Source of the DNA: DT-110 sp964342305
GTDB lineage: Bacteria > Bacteroidota > Bacteroidia > Chitinophagales > Saprospiraceae
NCBI GenBank assembly: GCA_964342305.1
Contig: CAYFGK010000013.1
Coordinates: 1-64,000 of the forward strand
Direction: 5' to 3'
DNA length: 64,000 nt
Part shown: in pieces, positions 53,501 through 61,711 of the stretch
Position numbering within the stretch: position 1 is the stretch's first letter
Layout: the number at the start of each line of letters is the position of its first letter
Made by a program: the position numbers and the translations under genes
The notes under the pieces: generated by a model
Told to the model about the DNA's origin: nothing
The model's database searches: none
Seen by the model: only the letters and a program-made list of their open reading frames with translations

Positions 53501-53574
53501 CCGGTATGTACTGGATCCAACTCCGCGTTGACGGTCAACCCGCTGCTACCCAGCGCGTACTGCTGCGTAACTAA
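50542..53574 (+). CDS. Secreted protein with six CHRD domains and T9SS sorting domain
   Basis: The 1010-residue protein has a signal peptide (ending VLQAQD). Six CHRD (chordin) domains follow, each about 130 residues, beginning near YRATLSGRHEV, YYINLLGSNEV, FRAHLSGMNEN, FHGNLSGVQEV, YFTTPLSGAVEV and YLTTTLAGINEV. Each contains a GG-HLH block and a YaNiHs...GGELRGQ block. A fibronectin/SusE-like segment (about 795-910) and a C-terminal T9SS sorting domain (FMAYPTVTSGNIRLEAQL ... RSAGMYWIQLRVDG) end the protein. It is exported by the type IX system. Its stop codon overlaps the duplication flanking the MITE-like copy D. Confidence 0.9.
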   Translation: MRRVYAFLFFVLIGGLAVLQAQDTYRATLSGRHEVLPVLSNGSGSVEAVLDGNELTVTGSFSGLDGMFDASVAGGSHLHIGYAGENGPIAIELDANTSLDLRSGTYEAVSNTYTLTDDQVIALQERRMYFNLHTDMFPGGELRGQLLPASDATYYINLLGSNEVPSAMTQASGALTLEVRNDSLFVAGAFSGLEGDFDASIAGGAHLHTGMAGENAGVDILLNATTNADLKGGVFAAADNGFALDAGQMDLLEARGYYANLHSTTFPGGELRGQVTGMAQAVFRAHLSGMNENPVVVSGAGGQILGELHGDSLIVHGSFDGLESPVAVAIAGGLHLHVGAAGSNGPVAIPLSADFDADQQGGSLHPASNTYTLDSDARAALMARGIYLNIHSNQEQSGEIRGQMLPEAQIIFHGNLSGVQEVPDVTTTAYGAIKGELNGSMLTVSGSYNGLSALVDVSIAGGAHLHQGAAGATGGVDFVLTSDFDLDMTAGAFSAGNNSFELDSAQVAALRARKYYANIHSLNFGGGELRAQLLAEANYYFTTPLSGAVEVPTPIDTDARGLFIFEVRGESMVGVGSLSGLSSAIDTEIAGGAHLHAGMAGEAGPVIKLLNLTIDGGTSATLEASDNLIDMTEGQLDTLRDRGYYANIHTTNYGAGELRGQTLPMATAYLTTTLAGINEVQPVMTAASGGLAVELNGDILTTTGSFANLESAFDASIAGGAHLHTAGPGANGGVDILLNTDVSMDTTAGVYRADNNRDTLTESQIMTFLEGGYYANIHTLGNPGGELRGQILPQLNFFPDNAPDITGPVDGVELTLEGALSTLLNITWMDSAEDETEVAYIWQAAIDADFDTLVFQANTGSNAQLDLTYGALDTLLASLGVEAGATATVYHRVVATDGSNQTPGMGSVANFTRAMSTNTENLLADGSSFMAYPTVTSGNIRLEAQLREAGTMEVTIMNAVGQPVQRIRAIGTGERLQENIDLSGRSAGMYWIQLRVDGQPAATQRVLLRN

Positions 53575-53577
53575 AAT

Positions 53578-53751
53578 CCACCGGGGTTGGGACATGGGTA
53601 GGTAAATTGCTGAATGTCCCAATCACGCGTTGTATTTGGTAAGGGTATGGTAGTAGCACCTGCTTAAATCCCAATGCCCTCTACCTGCTACCGGAAGGTT
53701 GAGCCTTGATTACCATCAATTCAAGGACTGGTCTGCGCTCAACCTCCCGAT
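53578..53751 (-). mobile_element. MITE-like element, copy D
   Basis: The 174-bp element is in reverse orientation. Its right end GCTCAACCTCCCGAT matches the family end in 12 of 15 positions; its left end is worn except for GGTTGGG. It is flanked by the direct repeat AAAAT (53573-53577 and 53752-53756), which overlaps the CHRD stop codon. Hairpins GGTTGGGACA/TGTCCCAATC and GGTTGAGC/GCTCAACC differ from other copies in both arms yet still pair. Confidence 0.8.
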
Positions 53752-53852
53752 AAAATTTTTAACGGTTTTTGGAGACTTATAATTTGGAATAGGTTGTTTT
53801 GAAGTGGGGCCACCGCAAGGTGGTCCCATCTTTTTTATACCTTTCGGTAAAA

Positions 53853-54464
53853 ATGGCCTACAATCGACGTTCCCATAGTCTGGAGCAGGTCGCCTACAAA
53901 CTGGGATTATCCTGGGTAGGTGACGACACAGATCGCACCCTGCCTTTCCTCCGGGATTTTCAGCTGTTGCGTGGCCATAGCAAGAAGATCAAACATCTGA
54001 TGGAGGAGCGTGACGGCCTGCTGGAGACGGATATCCGGATCTTCGATTACCAGCATGTTATCTCGGCCGGGAATTCACATAAAAAAGAAAATCAAACCGT
54101 CTTTTTCGTCCAATCCCAAAATCTGGGTCTACCGGAACTCTACCTGCGCCCGGAGCATTTCCTGCACAAAGTCGGGGAATACCTGAATCTGACCCGTGAC
54201 ATCGACTTTGAAGCACATCCCGATTTTTCCAGGCAATACCGTTTGACCGGTAAGGACGAAGATTTCATACGCGCTTCATTTAACGAGCATGTGCTGCATT
54301 TCTTCACCTTCAATAAAAAATGGTCGTTCGAGGGGGTGAACTACTATTTTATACTCTACCGCCGGAATAAACTGATACCGCCCGGTGAGATCGAGCGGTT
54401 CTACCAAATGGGAAAGCACCTGATGCACATGCTGAAATCCGAGTTTCCACCGGCAGATGCCTGA
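53853..54464 (+). CDS. Hypothetical protein, unknown function
   Basis: The 203-residue protein has no signal peptide, membrane helix or recognised motif. It is rich in charged and aromatic residues, with conserved-looking stretches IRIFDYQHVI, VFFVQSQNLGLPELYLRPEHFLHKVGEYL and FTFNKKWSFEGVNYYFILYRRNKLIPPGEI. The mixed alpha/beta pattern suggests a compact soluble domain. ATG at 53853 is preferred over an in-frame start at 53799. It stands between the CHRD and dnaE genes, 150 bp from dnaE. I do not recognise a family. Confidence 0.7.
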   Translation: MAYNRRSHSLEQVAYKLGLSWVGDDTDRTLPFLRDFQLLRGHSKKIKHLMEERDGLLETDIRIFDYQHVISAGNSHKKENQTVFFVQSQNLGLPELYLRPEHFLHKVGEYLNLTRDIDFEAHPDFSRQYRLTGKDEDFIRASFNEHVLHFFTFNKKWSFEGVNYYFILYRRNKLIPPGEIERFYQMGKHLMHMLKSEFPPADA

Positions 54465-54614
54465 GTGTGGAAAACTTGTGCATAGTACATCCAAAAGGTG
54501 CCACAAATTGTTTCTATCTTTCAACAAGCTATAGCTCCTTTTGGAAAAATGTGGGTGGCTGCCTGAATTGGGTATCCCAAAGCAAGCAGCTCCTCAAAAA
54601 AGTCCAGCACGATT

Positions 54615-57600
54615 ATGCCTGACTACGTTCACCTCCATTGCCATACCCAGTATTCATTGCTCGACGGAGCCTCCGAGATCGGAGCCATGATGGACAAGGC
54701 CGCCGCCGACGGGCAGAAAGGGGTCACCCTTTCGGATCACGGCAATATGTACGGTGCCTTCAAATTCGTGGCCGAGGCGGAACGCCGCGACCTCAAACCC
54801 ATCATTGCCTGTGAGTTCTATCTGGTAGAAGATCGCCACAAAAAATCGTTCTCGCGGGCCGCAGGGGAGAAGGATGACCGCTATCATCAGTTGCTCATCG
54901 CTAAGAATACCAAGGGGTACGAGAACCTGTCCAAGCTCTGCTCACTGGGTTTTATCGAAGGCTTGTACGGCAAATTTCCACGCATCGATAAGGAGTTAGT
55001 CCTGCAGTACCACGAGGGTATCATCGCAACTTCTTGCTGCATCGGTGCCGAGATACCGCAAGCCATCCTGAAAGGACAGATCGAGGAAGCCGAAGAAAAA
55101 CTCAAATGGTGGCTGGACCTGTTCGGGGAGGACTTTTACATCGAACTACAACGCCATCGCGGACTGGAGAATATCGATGGCACCGGGGTGAGTCAGGAGG
55201 ATATTAATCAACAGCTGCTGGCTTTCGCCAAAAAATACAATGTCAAGGTCATCTGTACCAATGACTCCCACTACGTGGAAGAGGATGATTACCTGCCCCA
55301 CGATATCTTGCTCTGCATCAATACGAACAGCCTGATCGAGGATGAAAAGCGGTTTCGCTTCCCGAGTTCCGACTTCTATTTCAAGTCGCAAGAAGAAATG
55401 AACCAGCTGTTCAAGGATGTCCCCGAATCCGTGGATAACACCATGGAGATTTACGATAAAGTGGACTCCCTCAAGCTGGCCAGGGATATTTTGCTGCCGG
55501 CTTTTCCCATGCCGGAGCGATTCAAGACGCAGGACGAATACCTGCGCCACCTCACTTACGAAGGTGCTAACAAACGCTACGGGACCATTACGCCAGAAAT
55601 ACGGGAGCGACTAGATTTTGAGTTGTCCGTCATCGAACAGTCGGGCTATCCGGGATATTTCCTGATCGTGCAGGATTTCACGACGACCGCCCGCGAGATG
55701 GGGGTGTCGGTGGGGCCGGGGCGTGGTTCGGCCGCGGGATCGGCGGTGGCCTACTGCATCGGGATCACCAACGTAGACCCCATCAAATACGATCTCCTGT
55801 TCGAGCGCTTCCTAAACCCCGAGCGGGTGTCCATGCCGGATATTGATATCGACTTCGACGATGAGGGGCGGCAAAAGGTGATCGATTACGTAATCGATAA
55901 GTACGGGCAAAACCAAGTGGCTCAGATCGTGACCTACGGTACCATGGCCGCCAAGATGTCGCTGCGCGACGTAGGCCGGGTACTCGATATTCCATTGCCC
56001 GAAGTGGACCGCGTTGCTAAAACCTTCCCCGCTCACCTCAAGGCTACCTTGAATAAGGTGCTGGCCGACGGAGATGTCGACGGGAAACTCAAAGGTGCCC
56101 TGAATTCGGAAGAATTAGAAAAGGCCTACCAGTTCCGGAAGATGGCGGAAGCCGGCGACGATGTCGGACACATGATTCAAACCGCCAAAAAGCTGGAGGG
56201 CTCCGTACGCAATACGGGAATCCACGCCTGTGGAGTGGTGATCACGCCGGATGAGATCACCAAGTACGTACCGGTAAAGGCCGACAAGGATACCGGTATG
56301 CTGGTCTCCCAGTTCGACAACAGCGTCGCGGAAGATGCCGGTCTGTTGAAGATGGACTTCCTCGGCTTAAAAACCCTGACCATCATCAAGAAGGCAGTGG
56401 CAATGGTGAAAGCCAACCACGGGGTGGAACTCGACATGGATCTGGTGCCCCTCGACGACGAGGAAACGTATAAATTGTTCCAGCGAGGGGAAACGATCGG
56501 CATTTTCCAGTACGAGAGTTCGGGAATGCAGAAATACATGAAAGAACTGGTCCCTTCCGCTTTTGAGGACCTGATCGCCATGAATGCACTGTACCGCCCG
56601 GGACCACTGGAGTATATTCCCGAGTTTATTGACCGTAAGCACGGCCGCAAACCCGTGATCTACGACCTCGATGAGATGCAGGAGTACCTGGAAGAAACCT
56701 ACGGTATTACGGTGTACCAGGAGCAGGTGATGTTGCTTTCGCAAAAATTGGCCGGCTTTACCAAGGGCCAGGCCGATATGCTGCGGAAAGGCATGGGTAA
56801 AAAGAAGAAAAAGATCATCGATATGCTCCACCCTAAATTCCTGGAGGGTGGAAAAGAACGCGGGCACTCGGAAGAAAAGCTGCAAAAGATCTGGAAAGAC
56901 TGGGAAGCTTTTGCCTCTTATGCCTTCAATAAGTCGCACTCAACCTGCTATGCATTTGTGGCTTTTCAGACCGCCTACCTGAAGGCCCATTATCCGGCCG
57001 AATTTATGGCCTCTGTACTGACCAATAATAAAAATGATATTTCCAAGGTGACCTTTTTCCTGGAGGAGTGTAAGCGCATGGGGCTGACGGTGCTCGGACC
57101 TTCCGTGAACGCCTCCCTCTCGGATTTTTCGGTCGATCAGGAAGGCAATATCCGATTTGGCTTGTCCGCCATCAAAGGAGTCGGTGAAGGACCCGTGGAG
57201 GAGATATTGACCAATCGCGCAGAGCACGGTCCTTTCGAAAGTTTCTTCGATATGATGCGCCGTCTGAATCTGCGCTCCGTCAATAAAAAGGTACTGGAAA
57301 GCCTGGCCCTTAGTGGCGGGCTGGATTGTTTTGAAGCTGACCGGGCTCTTTATTTCACCCCCTCCGACAAATACGACACTTTACTGGAGCACGCCCTGCG
57401 GTACGGAAACGCCTACCACGCCCAAAAAAGTCAGGCCAAAAATTCACTATTCGGTGAAACAGACGAGGTGATGATTCCCGAACCGAAGCTACCGGAATAC
57501 CGCACCTGGCCGCTGGTTGAGCGATTGAACCGGGAAAAGGAGGTCACCGGTATCTTCATCAGCGGGCACCCACTGGATGATTACCGGCTCGAAGTGGAGA

Positions 57601-58151
57601 ACTTCATGACCTGCCCGCTGAATAAAGCAGAGAACCATATCCACAACGGATCCATCAAATTGGGTGGAATCCTTACCAAGGCCATTCACCGGATCAGTAA
57701 GAACGGCAACGGCTGGGGGATCTTTGAGATGAGTGATTTTGACGGAAGTCTGGAATTCAAACTCTTTGGCGAAGACTACCTGAATTTCAAGAATCTCCTC
57801 GAGGAAGGTAAGGCGCTCTACGTAAAAGCCAAATTCCAAAAATCGTGGCGGGGCGAAGAAATGGAACTGAAGGTGCAGGAAGTACGCCTCCTCGAAGGGG
57901 TTGCCGAAAACCTGACCGAGTCGATCACCCTAAAATTACCGCTGGAACGCATCTCTCCCGAAGTGATTCAGGAGCTGGATACCATCTGTGATCAATACGC
58001 AGGCAAACACCGCTTACGCATGGAGATCATTGACCCTGTTCAGCGATTAAAAGTACCCATGATCGCCCGTGAACGCATGGTCAATGCCGATAACGACTTC
58101 ATCCGCGAGTTGGATCGCATCGGACTGGAGTTTTATCTTAATGCCTCTTAA
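54615..58151 (+). CDS. dnaE: DNA polymerase III alpha subunit
   Basis: The 1178-residue replicative polymerase has an N-terminal PHP domain (YVHLHCHTQYSLLDG, LSDHGNMYGAF), the polymerase palm with catalytic aspartates in MPDIDIDFDDEG (Asp409, Asp411), and GVSVGPGRGSAAGS. The finger domain (AMNALYRPGPLEYIPEF, GITVYQEQVMLL), a helix-hairpin-helix region (FGLSAIKGVGEGPVEEIL) and an OB domain (KLGGILTKAIHRISKNGNGWGIFEM) follow. Length fits DnaE1. It replicates the chromosome. The stop is followed within 3 bp by a heptamer array. Confidence 0.97.
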   Translation: MPDYVHLHCHTQYSLLDGASEIGAMMDKAAADGQKGVTLSDHGNMYGAFKFVAEAERRDLKPIIACEFYLVEDRHKKSFSRAAGEKDDRYHQLLIAKNTKGYENLSKLCSLGFIEGLYGKFPRIDKELVLQYHEGIIATSCCIGAEIPQAILKGQIEEAEEKLKWWLDLFGEDFYIELQRHRGLENIDGTGVSQEDINQQLLAFAKKYNVKVICTNDSHYVEEDDYLPHDILLCINTNSLIEDEKRFRFPSSDFYFKSQEEMNQLFKDVPESVDNTMEIYDKVDSLKLARDILLPAFPMPERFKTQDEYLRHLTYEGANKRYGTITPEIRERLDFELSVIEQSGYPGYFLIVQDFTTTAREMGVSVGPGRGSAAGSAVAYCIGITNVDPIKYDLLFERFLNPERVSMPDIDIDFDDEGRQKVIDYVIDKYGQNQVAQIVTYGTMAAKMSLRDVGRVLDIPLPEVDRVAKTFPAHLKATLNKVLADGDVDGKLKGALNSEELEKAYQFRKMAEAGDDVGHMIQTAKKLEGSVRNTGIHACGVVITPDEITKYVPVKADKDTGMLVSQFDNSVAEDAGLLKMDFLGLKTLTIIKKAVAMVKANHGVELDMDLVPLDDEETYKLFQRGETIGIFQYESSGMQKYMKELVPSAFEDLIAMNALYRPGPLEYIPEFIDRKHGRKPVIYDLDEMQEYLEETYGITVYQEQVMLLSQKLAGFTKGQADMLRKGMGKKKKKIIDMLHPKFLEGGKERGHSEEKLQKIWKDWEAFASYAFNKSHSTCYAFVAFQTAYLKAHYPAEFMASVLTNNKNDISKVTFFLEECKRMGLTVLGPSVNASLSDFSVDQEGNIRFGLSAIKGVGEGPVEEILTNRAEHGPFESFFDMMRRLNLRSVNKKVLESLALSGGLDCFEADRALYFTPSDKYDTLLEHALRYGNAYHAQKSQAKNSLFGETDEVMIPEPKLPEYRTWPLVERLNREKEVTGIFISGHPLDDYRLEVENFMTCPLNKAENHIHNGSIKLGGILTKAIHRISKNGNGWGIFEMSDFDGSLEFKLFGEDYLNFKNLLEEGKALYVKAKFQKSWRGEEMELKVQEVRLLEGVAENLTESITLKLPLERISPEVIQELDTICDQYAGKHRLRMEIIDPVQRLKVPMIARERMVNADNDFIRELDRIGLEFYLNAS

Positions 58152-58250
58152 ACAGGTATGAGGTATGAGGTATGGGGTATGAGGTATGGGGTATGAGGTA
58201 TGAGGTATGAGGTGCATAGGTCTAAATACCTACTACCCAATACCAGTTTA
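58152..58250 (+). repeat. Heptamer array with MITE-core half element
   Basis: Eight 7-bp GGTATGA/GGTATGG units (58155-58210) are followed by CCTACTACCCAATACC (58229-58244). That 16-mer is identical to a stretch in the core hairpin of MITE-like copy B. TTAAACAGG and CCAGTTTAA flank the whole. It appears to be a core-only relative of the MITE family whose left arm expanded as tandem heptamers. Confidence 0.65.
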
Positions 58251-58276
58251 AAACAAAAAGATTTAATTAAAAAGTT

Positions 58277-58302
58277 TTTGTTTTAAAAAATGCATATATT
58301 TG
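58277..58302 (+). promoter_or_regulatory. Promoter-like element before the 58336 gene
   Basis: TTTG (58277-58280), 14 nt, TATATTTG (58295-58302) in a markedly AT-rich stretch. The spacer is shorter than the usual 17-23. A start near 58309 would leave about 27 nt before the ATG. Confidence 0.4.
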
Positions 58303-58335
58303 AGTCATTGCTCGATCGCAGAAAACCAATGACTC

Positions 58336-60237
58336 ATGAAAGTGCATATTTCGCCCCCGAAAAACAAGGATTTGTTTTATCACGAGGCGCAAACGGCCCG
58401 CAAGGCTCGTTACATAATCGGTGGCCTCCAGTTGCTGAGTGGTGCAACCGCCCTGATCGGTTTGCGAATCTACTTCGATGAATGGCTTAGCGATATGCAC
58501 TGGGGGTTACAGTACCTCATCATGGCGGGGATTGCCCTGGTGCTGGTGGCTCCGGGAGAGATGGGTATCCGGGAAACCTGGGCGTACTTATTCAGGGCTT
58601 TGCTCAATCGCTTTAATAAGGGACTCGACCTTTTTTCCATCATTTTAATGTGCTGTGTTGCCATTTCCCTGACCGGCTATTCCTTTTACTTATCCCAATA
58701 CGCGACCCGGAACTCCCTGAAACGGGTTGCACCAACCGTCGAGTTGCAGGATACCCGCGAAGTCAGCGAAGCCTACGAGGCGGAGATGGGGCGTATCGCA
58801 CGGGACTACGCGACTAAGCGCAATGATATCAACACCCGCTACGACGAGTTGGTACAAGCCGAACAAAACTTCTTCACCAACCAAATAACGGCTAATGAGG
58901 CTAAGATCGATCAGTATAAAAAGCGGGAATGGTCGACCGGACAACGGTATACCAGCCGTATAAACGGTCTGGAATCAAAAAACCTGGAGTTAGAAACTAA
59001 ACTGGCCGAATCCGTCAAAGAACTCAAAGAAAAACAAAATGGTGAACTGGCGGCGGTGGAAACCTGGAGGGGGACCGCAGAACAGGAGGCACGGGACGAA
59101 AAAAAGAATAACAAATCAACTATAGTTGATCGCAATCAGGAGTTGGAAGAAGAAAACCGGGCGTTCGCCAACATGTTTGCCACCCTGGTTGCCCGGTTTG
59201 CCGCCTGGTCGGTAATACTGGTTATTCTATTTACCGGATACCTGGAGGTCTTTTACTTTAAAACGGGCATCAAACGAGTGGTAAAATTCCGTACCACCGA
59301 TTTTCAGGCTCCGGTCTTTGTAGAGTTGCTTGCCTTTCCTTATGTGTATCTGAGCCGGCATTTGGCCAATTATGTGCGTTCGAAATACCACACACTACCC
59401 GAGTTAATGAATGCTCCCGGCACGGAAGACTTAATGGCCGACAGTGATTTTGAAGATTATTCTCCGCCACCACCACCTCCTCCCGAAAGACCCAAAAAAG
59501 AACCATCCTACCAAGAGACGGCAAAAGCGCAGGAGGAAAAGCCAGCCGTGAACTCACAACCAGTGGAGGAAAAAGCACCGGAAGAGGCAGCCCCCGAAGA
59601 GGCAGCACCCGATAACCTGGAATTCTGGTTGGAAGAACTGGAGCGCGAAGCCAGTGATGAAGGATCGGCCCCCCCCGGCAAAGACCATTATTCGCCGGAT
59701 GCAGACGAGGAGCAAGTGACATCAGCAGAGGAAAGGTCGGAAACAACAGAACCGAAAGAACCAACTGTCCCGGAACCCGATCCCGAAATAGAAGAAGAAC
59801 CAGGAACATTGTTTTATCAGGCACGGGAACAATCCCGACAGGACCGAGGCGAATCGATCCGCGATGCACGTCCTTCCGAAAAACAGGCCGGGAAGAGCAC
59901 CTATACGGATACCTCCAGTGCCTTTAAGAACGCAAAGGAGACTTCTACTGCATCATCGGGTGTCAAAGACCTGGACTTTGATCAACAACCTGATTTTGGT
60001 GTTACCATCAAACACGTGGATCGTCGTACGGGGCAGATATCGTACTTTGATGCCAATGATCTCGATGCTTTTCTGGAGGAGTATCAGTCAAAGATGGATG
60101 ATGCCGCGGAGATGTACCACGACACTGGTGATCCGATGTATCTTGCTTCCATCGAAGATGCGCGCTCCGGCTTGTCCTACTGGCAGGGGCGGAGGGTGGA
60201 ATTGATGCAGAAAATGTCGTCAAATGGGCGCTTTTGA
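58336..60237 (+). CDS. Large coiled-coil membrane protein, unknown function
   Basis: The 633-residue protein has three N-terminal transmembrane helices (about residues 26-44, 56-73, 98-119), a long charged coiled coil (about 130-285) and a fourth helix (about 291-312). A long cytoplasmic tail follows, with a proline run, PEEAAPEEAAP repeats and many acidic residues (about 375-530), then a short ordered-looking C-terminal region (about 555-633, FGVTIKHVDRRTGQISYF). No enzymatic motif is seen and I do not recognise the family. The arrangement suggests a scaffold or sensor spanning the inner membrane. Upstream DNA is much more AT-rich than neighbours. A downstream ATG-free frame supports a single gene. 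Confidence 0.75.
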   Translation: MKVHISPPKNKDLFYHEAQTARKARYIIGGLQLLSGATALIGLRIYFDEWLSDMHWGLQYLIMAGIALVLVAPGEMGIRETWAYLFRALLNRFNKGLDLFSIILMCCVAISLTGYSFYLSQYATRNSLKRVAPTVELQDTREVSEAYEAEMGRIARDYATKRNDINTRYDELVQAEQNFFTNQITANEAKIDQYKKREWSTGQRYTSRINGLESKNLELETKLAESVKELKEKQNGELAAVETWRGTAEQEARDEKKNNKSTIVDRNQELEEENRAFANMFATLVARFAAWSVILVILFTGYLEVFYFKTGIKRVVKFRTTDFQAPVFVELLAFPYVYLSRHLANYVRSKYHTLPELMNAPGTEDLMADSDFEDYSPPPPPPPERPKKEPSYQETAKAQEEKPAVNSQPVEEKAPEEAAPEEAAPDNLEFWLEELEREASDEGSAPPGKDHYSPDADEEQVTSAEERSETTEPKEPTVPEPDPEIEEEPGTLFYQAREQSRQDRGESIRDARPSEKQAGKSTYTDTSSAFKNAKETSTASSGVKDLDFDQQPDFGVTIKHVDRRTGQISYFDANDLDAFLEEYQSKMDDAAEMYHDTGDPMYLASIEDARSGLSYWQGRRVELMQKMSSNGRF

Positions 60238-60338
60238 TCGGGCTAAGCCGTTGATTCATAGGGTTTAACTAATTTTTAACTCACCCTTTGCCGACCGAGC
60301 GGCAGCAATTTGACATCTTTAGGGAAAAAGTATACACG

Positions 60339-60866
60339 ATGCAAAAACTATGGCAAGTTTGTTTCTTTTTGGCAGCAATGATGGTGCTGGCCGGCTGTCA
60401 ATCATCCGGTGGGTCTGATTCCGCTGAAATGGAAGGTCCTAAGCCGCTTTATTCTACCTATGAGACCTTTGATGAAATCGCTCCCATTTTTAATAAACAA
60501 ACGGATACCACTTACGTCATCAATTTCTGGGCTACCTGGTGCAAGCCTTGTGTTGAAGAGCTACCCTATTTCGAGCAATTGCACGATAAATATCAGGGCG
60601 AAAAAGTTAAAATCATTTTGGTAAGCCTGGATTTTCCGAACCAAATCGAGACTAAGCTTATTCCCTTCTTAGAGGAGCGACAGTTGGGGCCGGAGATAGC
60701 TTTGTTGCTCGACGATGATATCAACAGCTGGGGTGATCAGGTTGATCCCGAATGGGGAGGAGCTATCCCGATTACCCTGGTGTACGATGCCGATAAACGC
60801 ACTTTTCACGGAACTCAGTTTGCTTCTTTCGAAGAGCTGGAGTCCATGGTGCAAGAAGTATTATAA
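60339..60866 (+). CDS. TlpA/ResA-like thioredoxin lipoprotein
   Basis: The 175-residue protein has a lipoprotein signal with lipobox LAGC (Cys22) and a thioredoxin fold with the redox motif WCKPC in VINFWATWCKPCVEELPYFEQL. The cis-Pro region is AIPITLVYD. It likely reduces disulfides of exported proteins or supports cytochrome c maturation on the periplasmic side. ATG at 60339 is chosen since the signal peptide starts there. It is 47 bp before another thioredoxin-fold gene, probably an operon. Confidence 0.88.
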   Translation: MQKLWQVCFFLAAMMVLAGCQSSGGSDSAEMEGPKPLYSTYETFDEIAPIFNKQTDTTYVINFWATWCKPCVEELPYFEQLHDKYQGEKVKIILVSLDFPNQIETKLIPFLEERQLGPEIALLLDDDINSWGDQVDPEWGGAIPITLVYDADKRTFHGTQFASFEELESMVQEVL

Positions 60867-60913
60867 AAACAATTGAATACCCGATTTATTAACCACTTAT
60901 TTAAACGAGGACT

Positions 60914-61555
60914 ATGAAAAAGATTATTGGATTTTCTGCCTTCGTACTGGTAGCAGCTATCGGATTTTTTGCGATCAGTGCTGCTCAACCCCAACCCGAA
61001 GCAGAGGGACTGGAAGTAGGTGATACTGCCCCTGATTTCGAATTGATGAACATTGATGGCAGTATGGTATCAATGGCTGGTTATCAGGCAGAGGAAGGCC
61101 ACGAAGACATTAAAGGATACATAGTAACCTTTACCTGTAATACGTGCCCCTACGCCGTTGCTTACGAAGATCGTCTGATCGAGACGCACAATAAGATGGC
61201 TCCCAAAGGTTGGCCGCTGATCGCCATTCAACCCAACGATCCGGATGTTCAGCCTGGTGACAGTATGGAGGAGATGAAAAAGCGTGCCGCTGAGAAAGAC
61301 TTTCCATTCGTTTATCTGATGGACGAAGGCCAGGAGGTATATCCACAATATGGTGCTAATCGCACGCCACACATATTTCTGCTGGATACTGATCGCAAGG
61401 TACACTACATCGGAGCCCTGGATGACAGTCCACGCGATCCTGAAGGCGTTACGGTAAATTATGTAGAAGAAGCGATCGCAGCCATCGAGAATGGCGGAGA
61501 GCCCGATCCGAACTTTACCAAAGCTATCGGGTGTACGATCAAGACCAAGAAATAA
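60914..61555 (+). CDS. Periplasmic redoxin/AhpC-TSA family thioredoxin-fold protein
   Basis: The 213-residue protein has a signal peptide (MKKIIGFSAFVLVAAIGFFAISAAQ). A peroxiredoxin-like fold follows: VGDTAPDFELMNIDGSMVSM, then the CxxC motif in VTFTCNTCPYAVAYEDRL, and RTPHIFLLDTDRKVHYIGALDD. CNTCPYA with a preceding TF is typical of the redoxin group common in Bacteroidota and Planctomycetota. It likely works with the adjacent TlpA-like protein. A strong terminator follows. Confidence 0.88.
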   Translation: MKKIIGFSAFVLVAAIGFFAISAAQPQPEAEGLEVGDTAPDFELMNIDGSMVSMAGYQAEEGHEDIKGYIVTFTCNTCPYAVAYEDRLIETHNKMAPKGWPLIAIQPNDPDVQPGDSMEEMKKRAAEKDFPFVYLMDEGQEVYPQYGANRTPHIFLLDTDRKVHYIGALDDSPRDPEGVTVNYVEEAIAAIENGGEPDPNFTKAIGCTIKTKK

Positions 61556-61581
61556 TTTGACAAGGTTTTACGATTTGTTTG

Positions 61582-61618
61582 AGCGGCCTGCACGTATCGT
61601 GCGGCCGCTTTTTTTTGC
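61582..61618 (+). terminator. Terminator of the thioredoxin pair
   Basis: Stem AGCGGCC-t-GCACG/CGTGC-GGCCGCT with a 3-nt loop and one bulge, followed by a run of eight T. It lies 27 nt after the stop codon. Confidence 0.85.
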
Positions 61619-61624
61619 CCGAGG

Positions 61625-61665
61625 TAAAAAATCCCGAATTCAGCGTTTTTAGCTGTATTCGGGAT
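61625..61665 (-). terminator. Terminator of the small membrane protein gene
   Basis: On the minus strand ATCCCGAATACAGC/GCTGAATTCGGGAT forms a 14-bp stem with one mismatch and a 7-nt loop, followed by TTTTTT. It serves the gene ending at 61712. Confidence 0.8.
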
Positions 61666-61711
61666 AAGGAGGAAGGTCGTGATGCCTTCCCAGTTAGCCA
61701 TTGACGGGATC

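Noticed and set aside
58155..58210. CRISPR array
   Set aside because: The 7-bp units are contiguous without spacers, and no cas genes are present; it is a tandem repeat.
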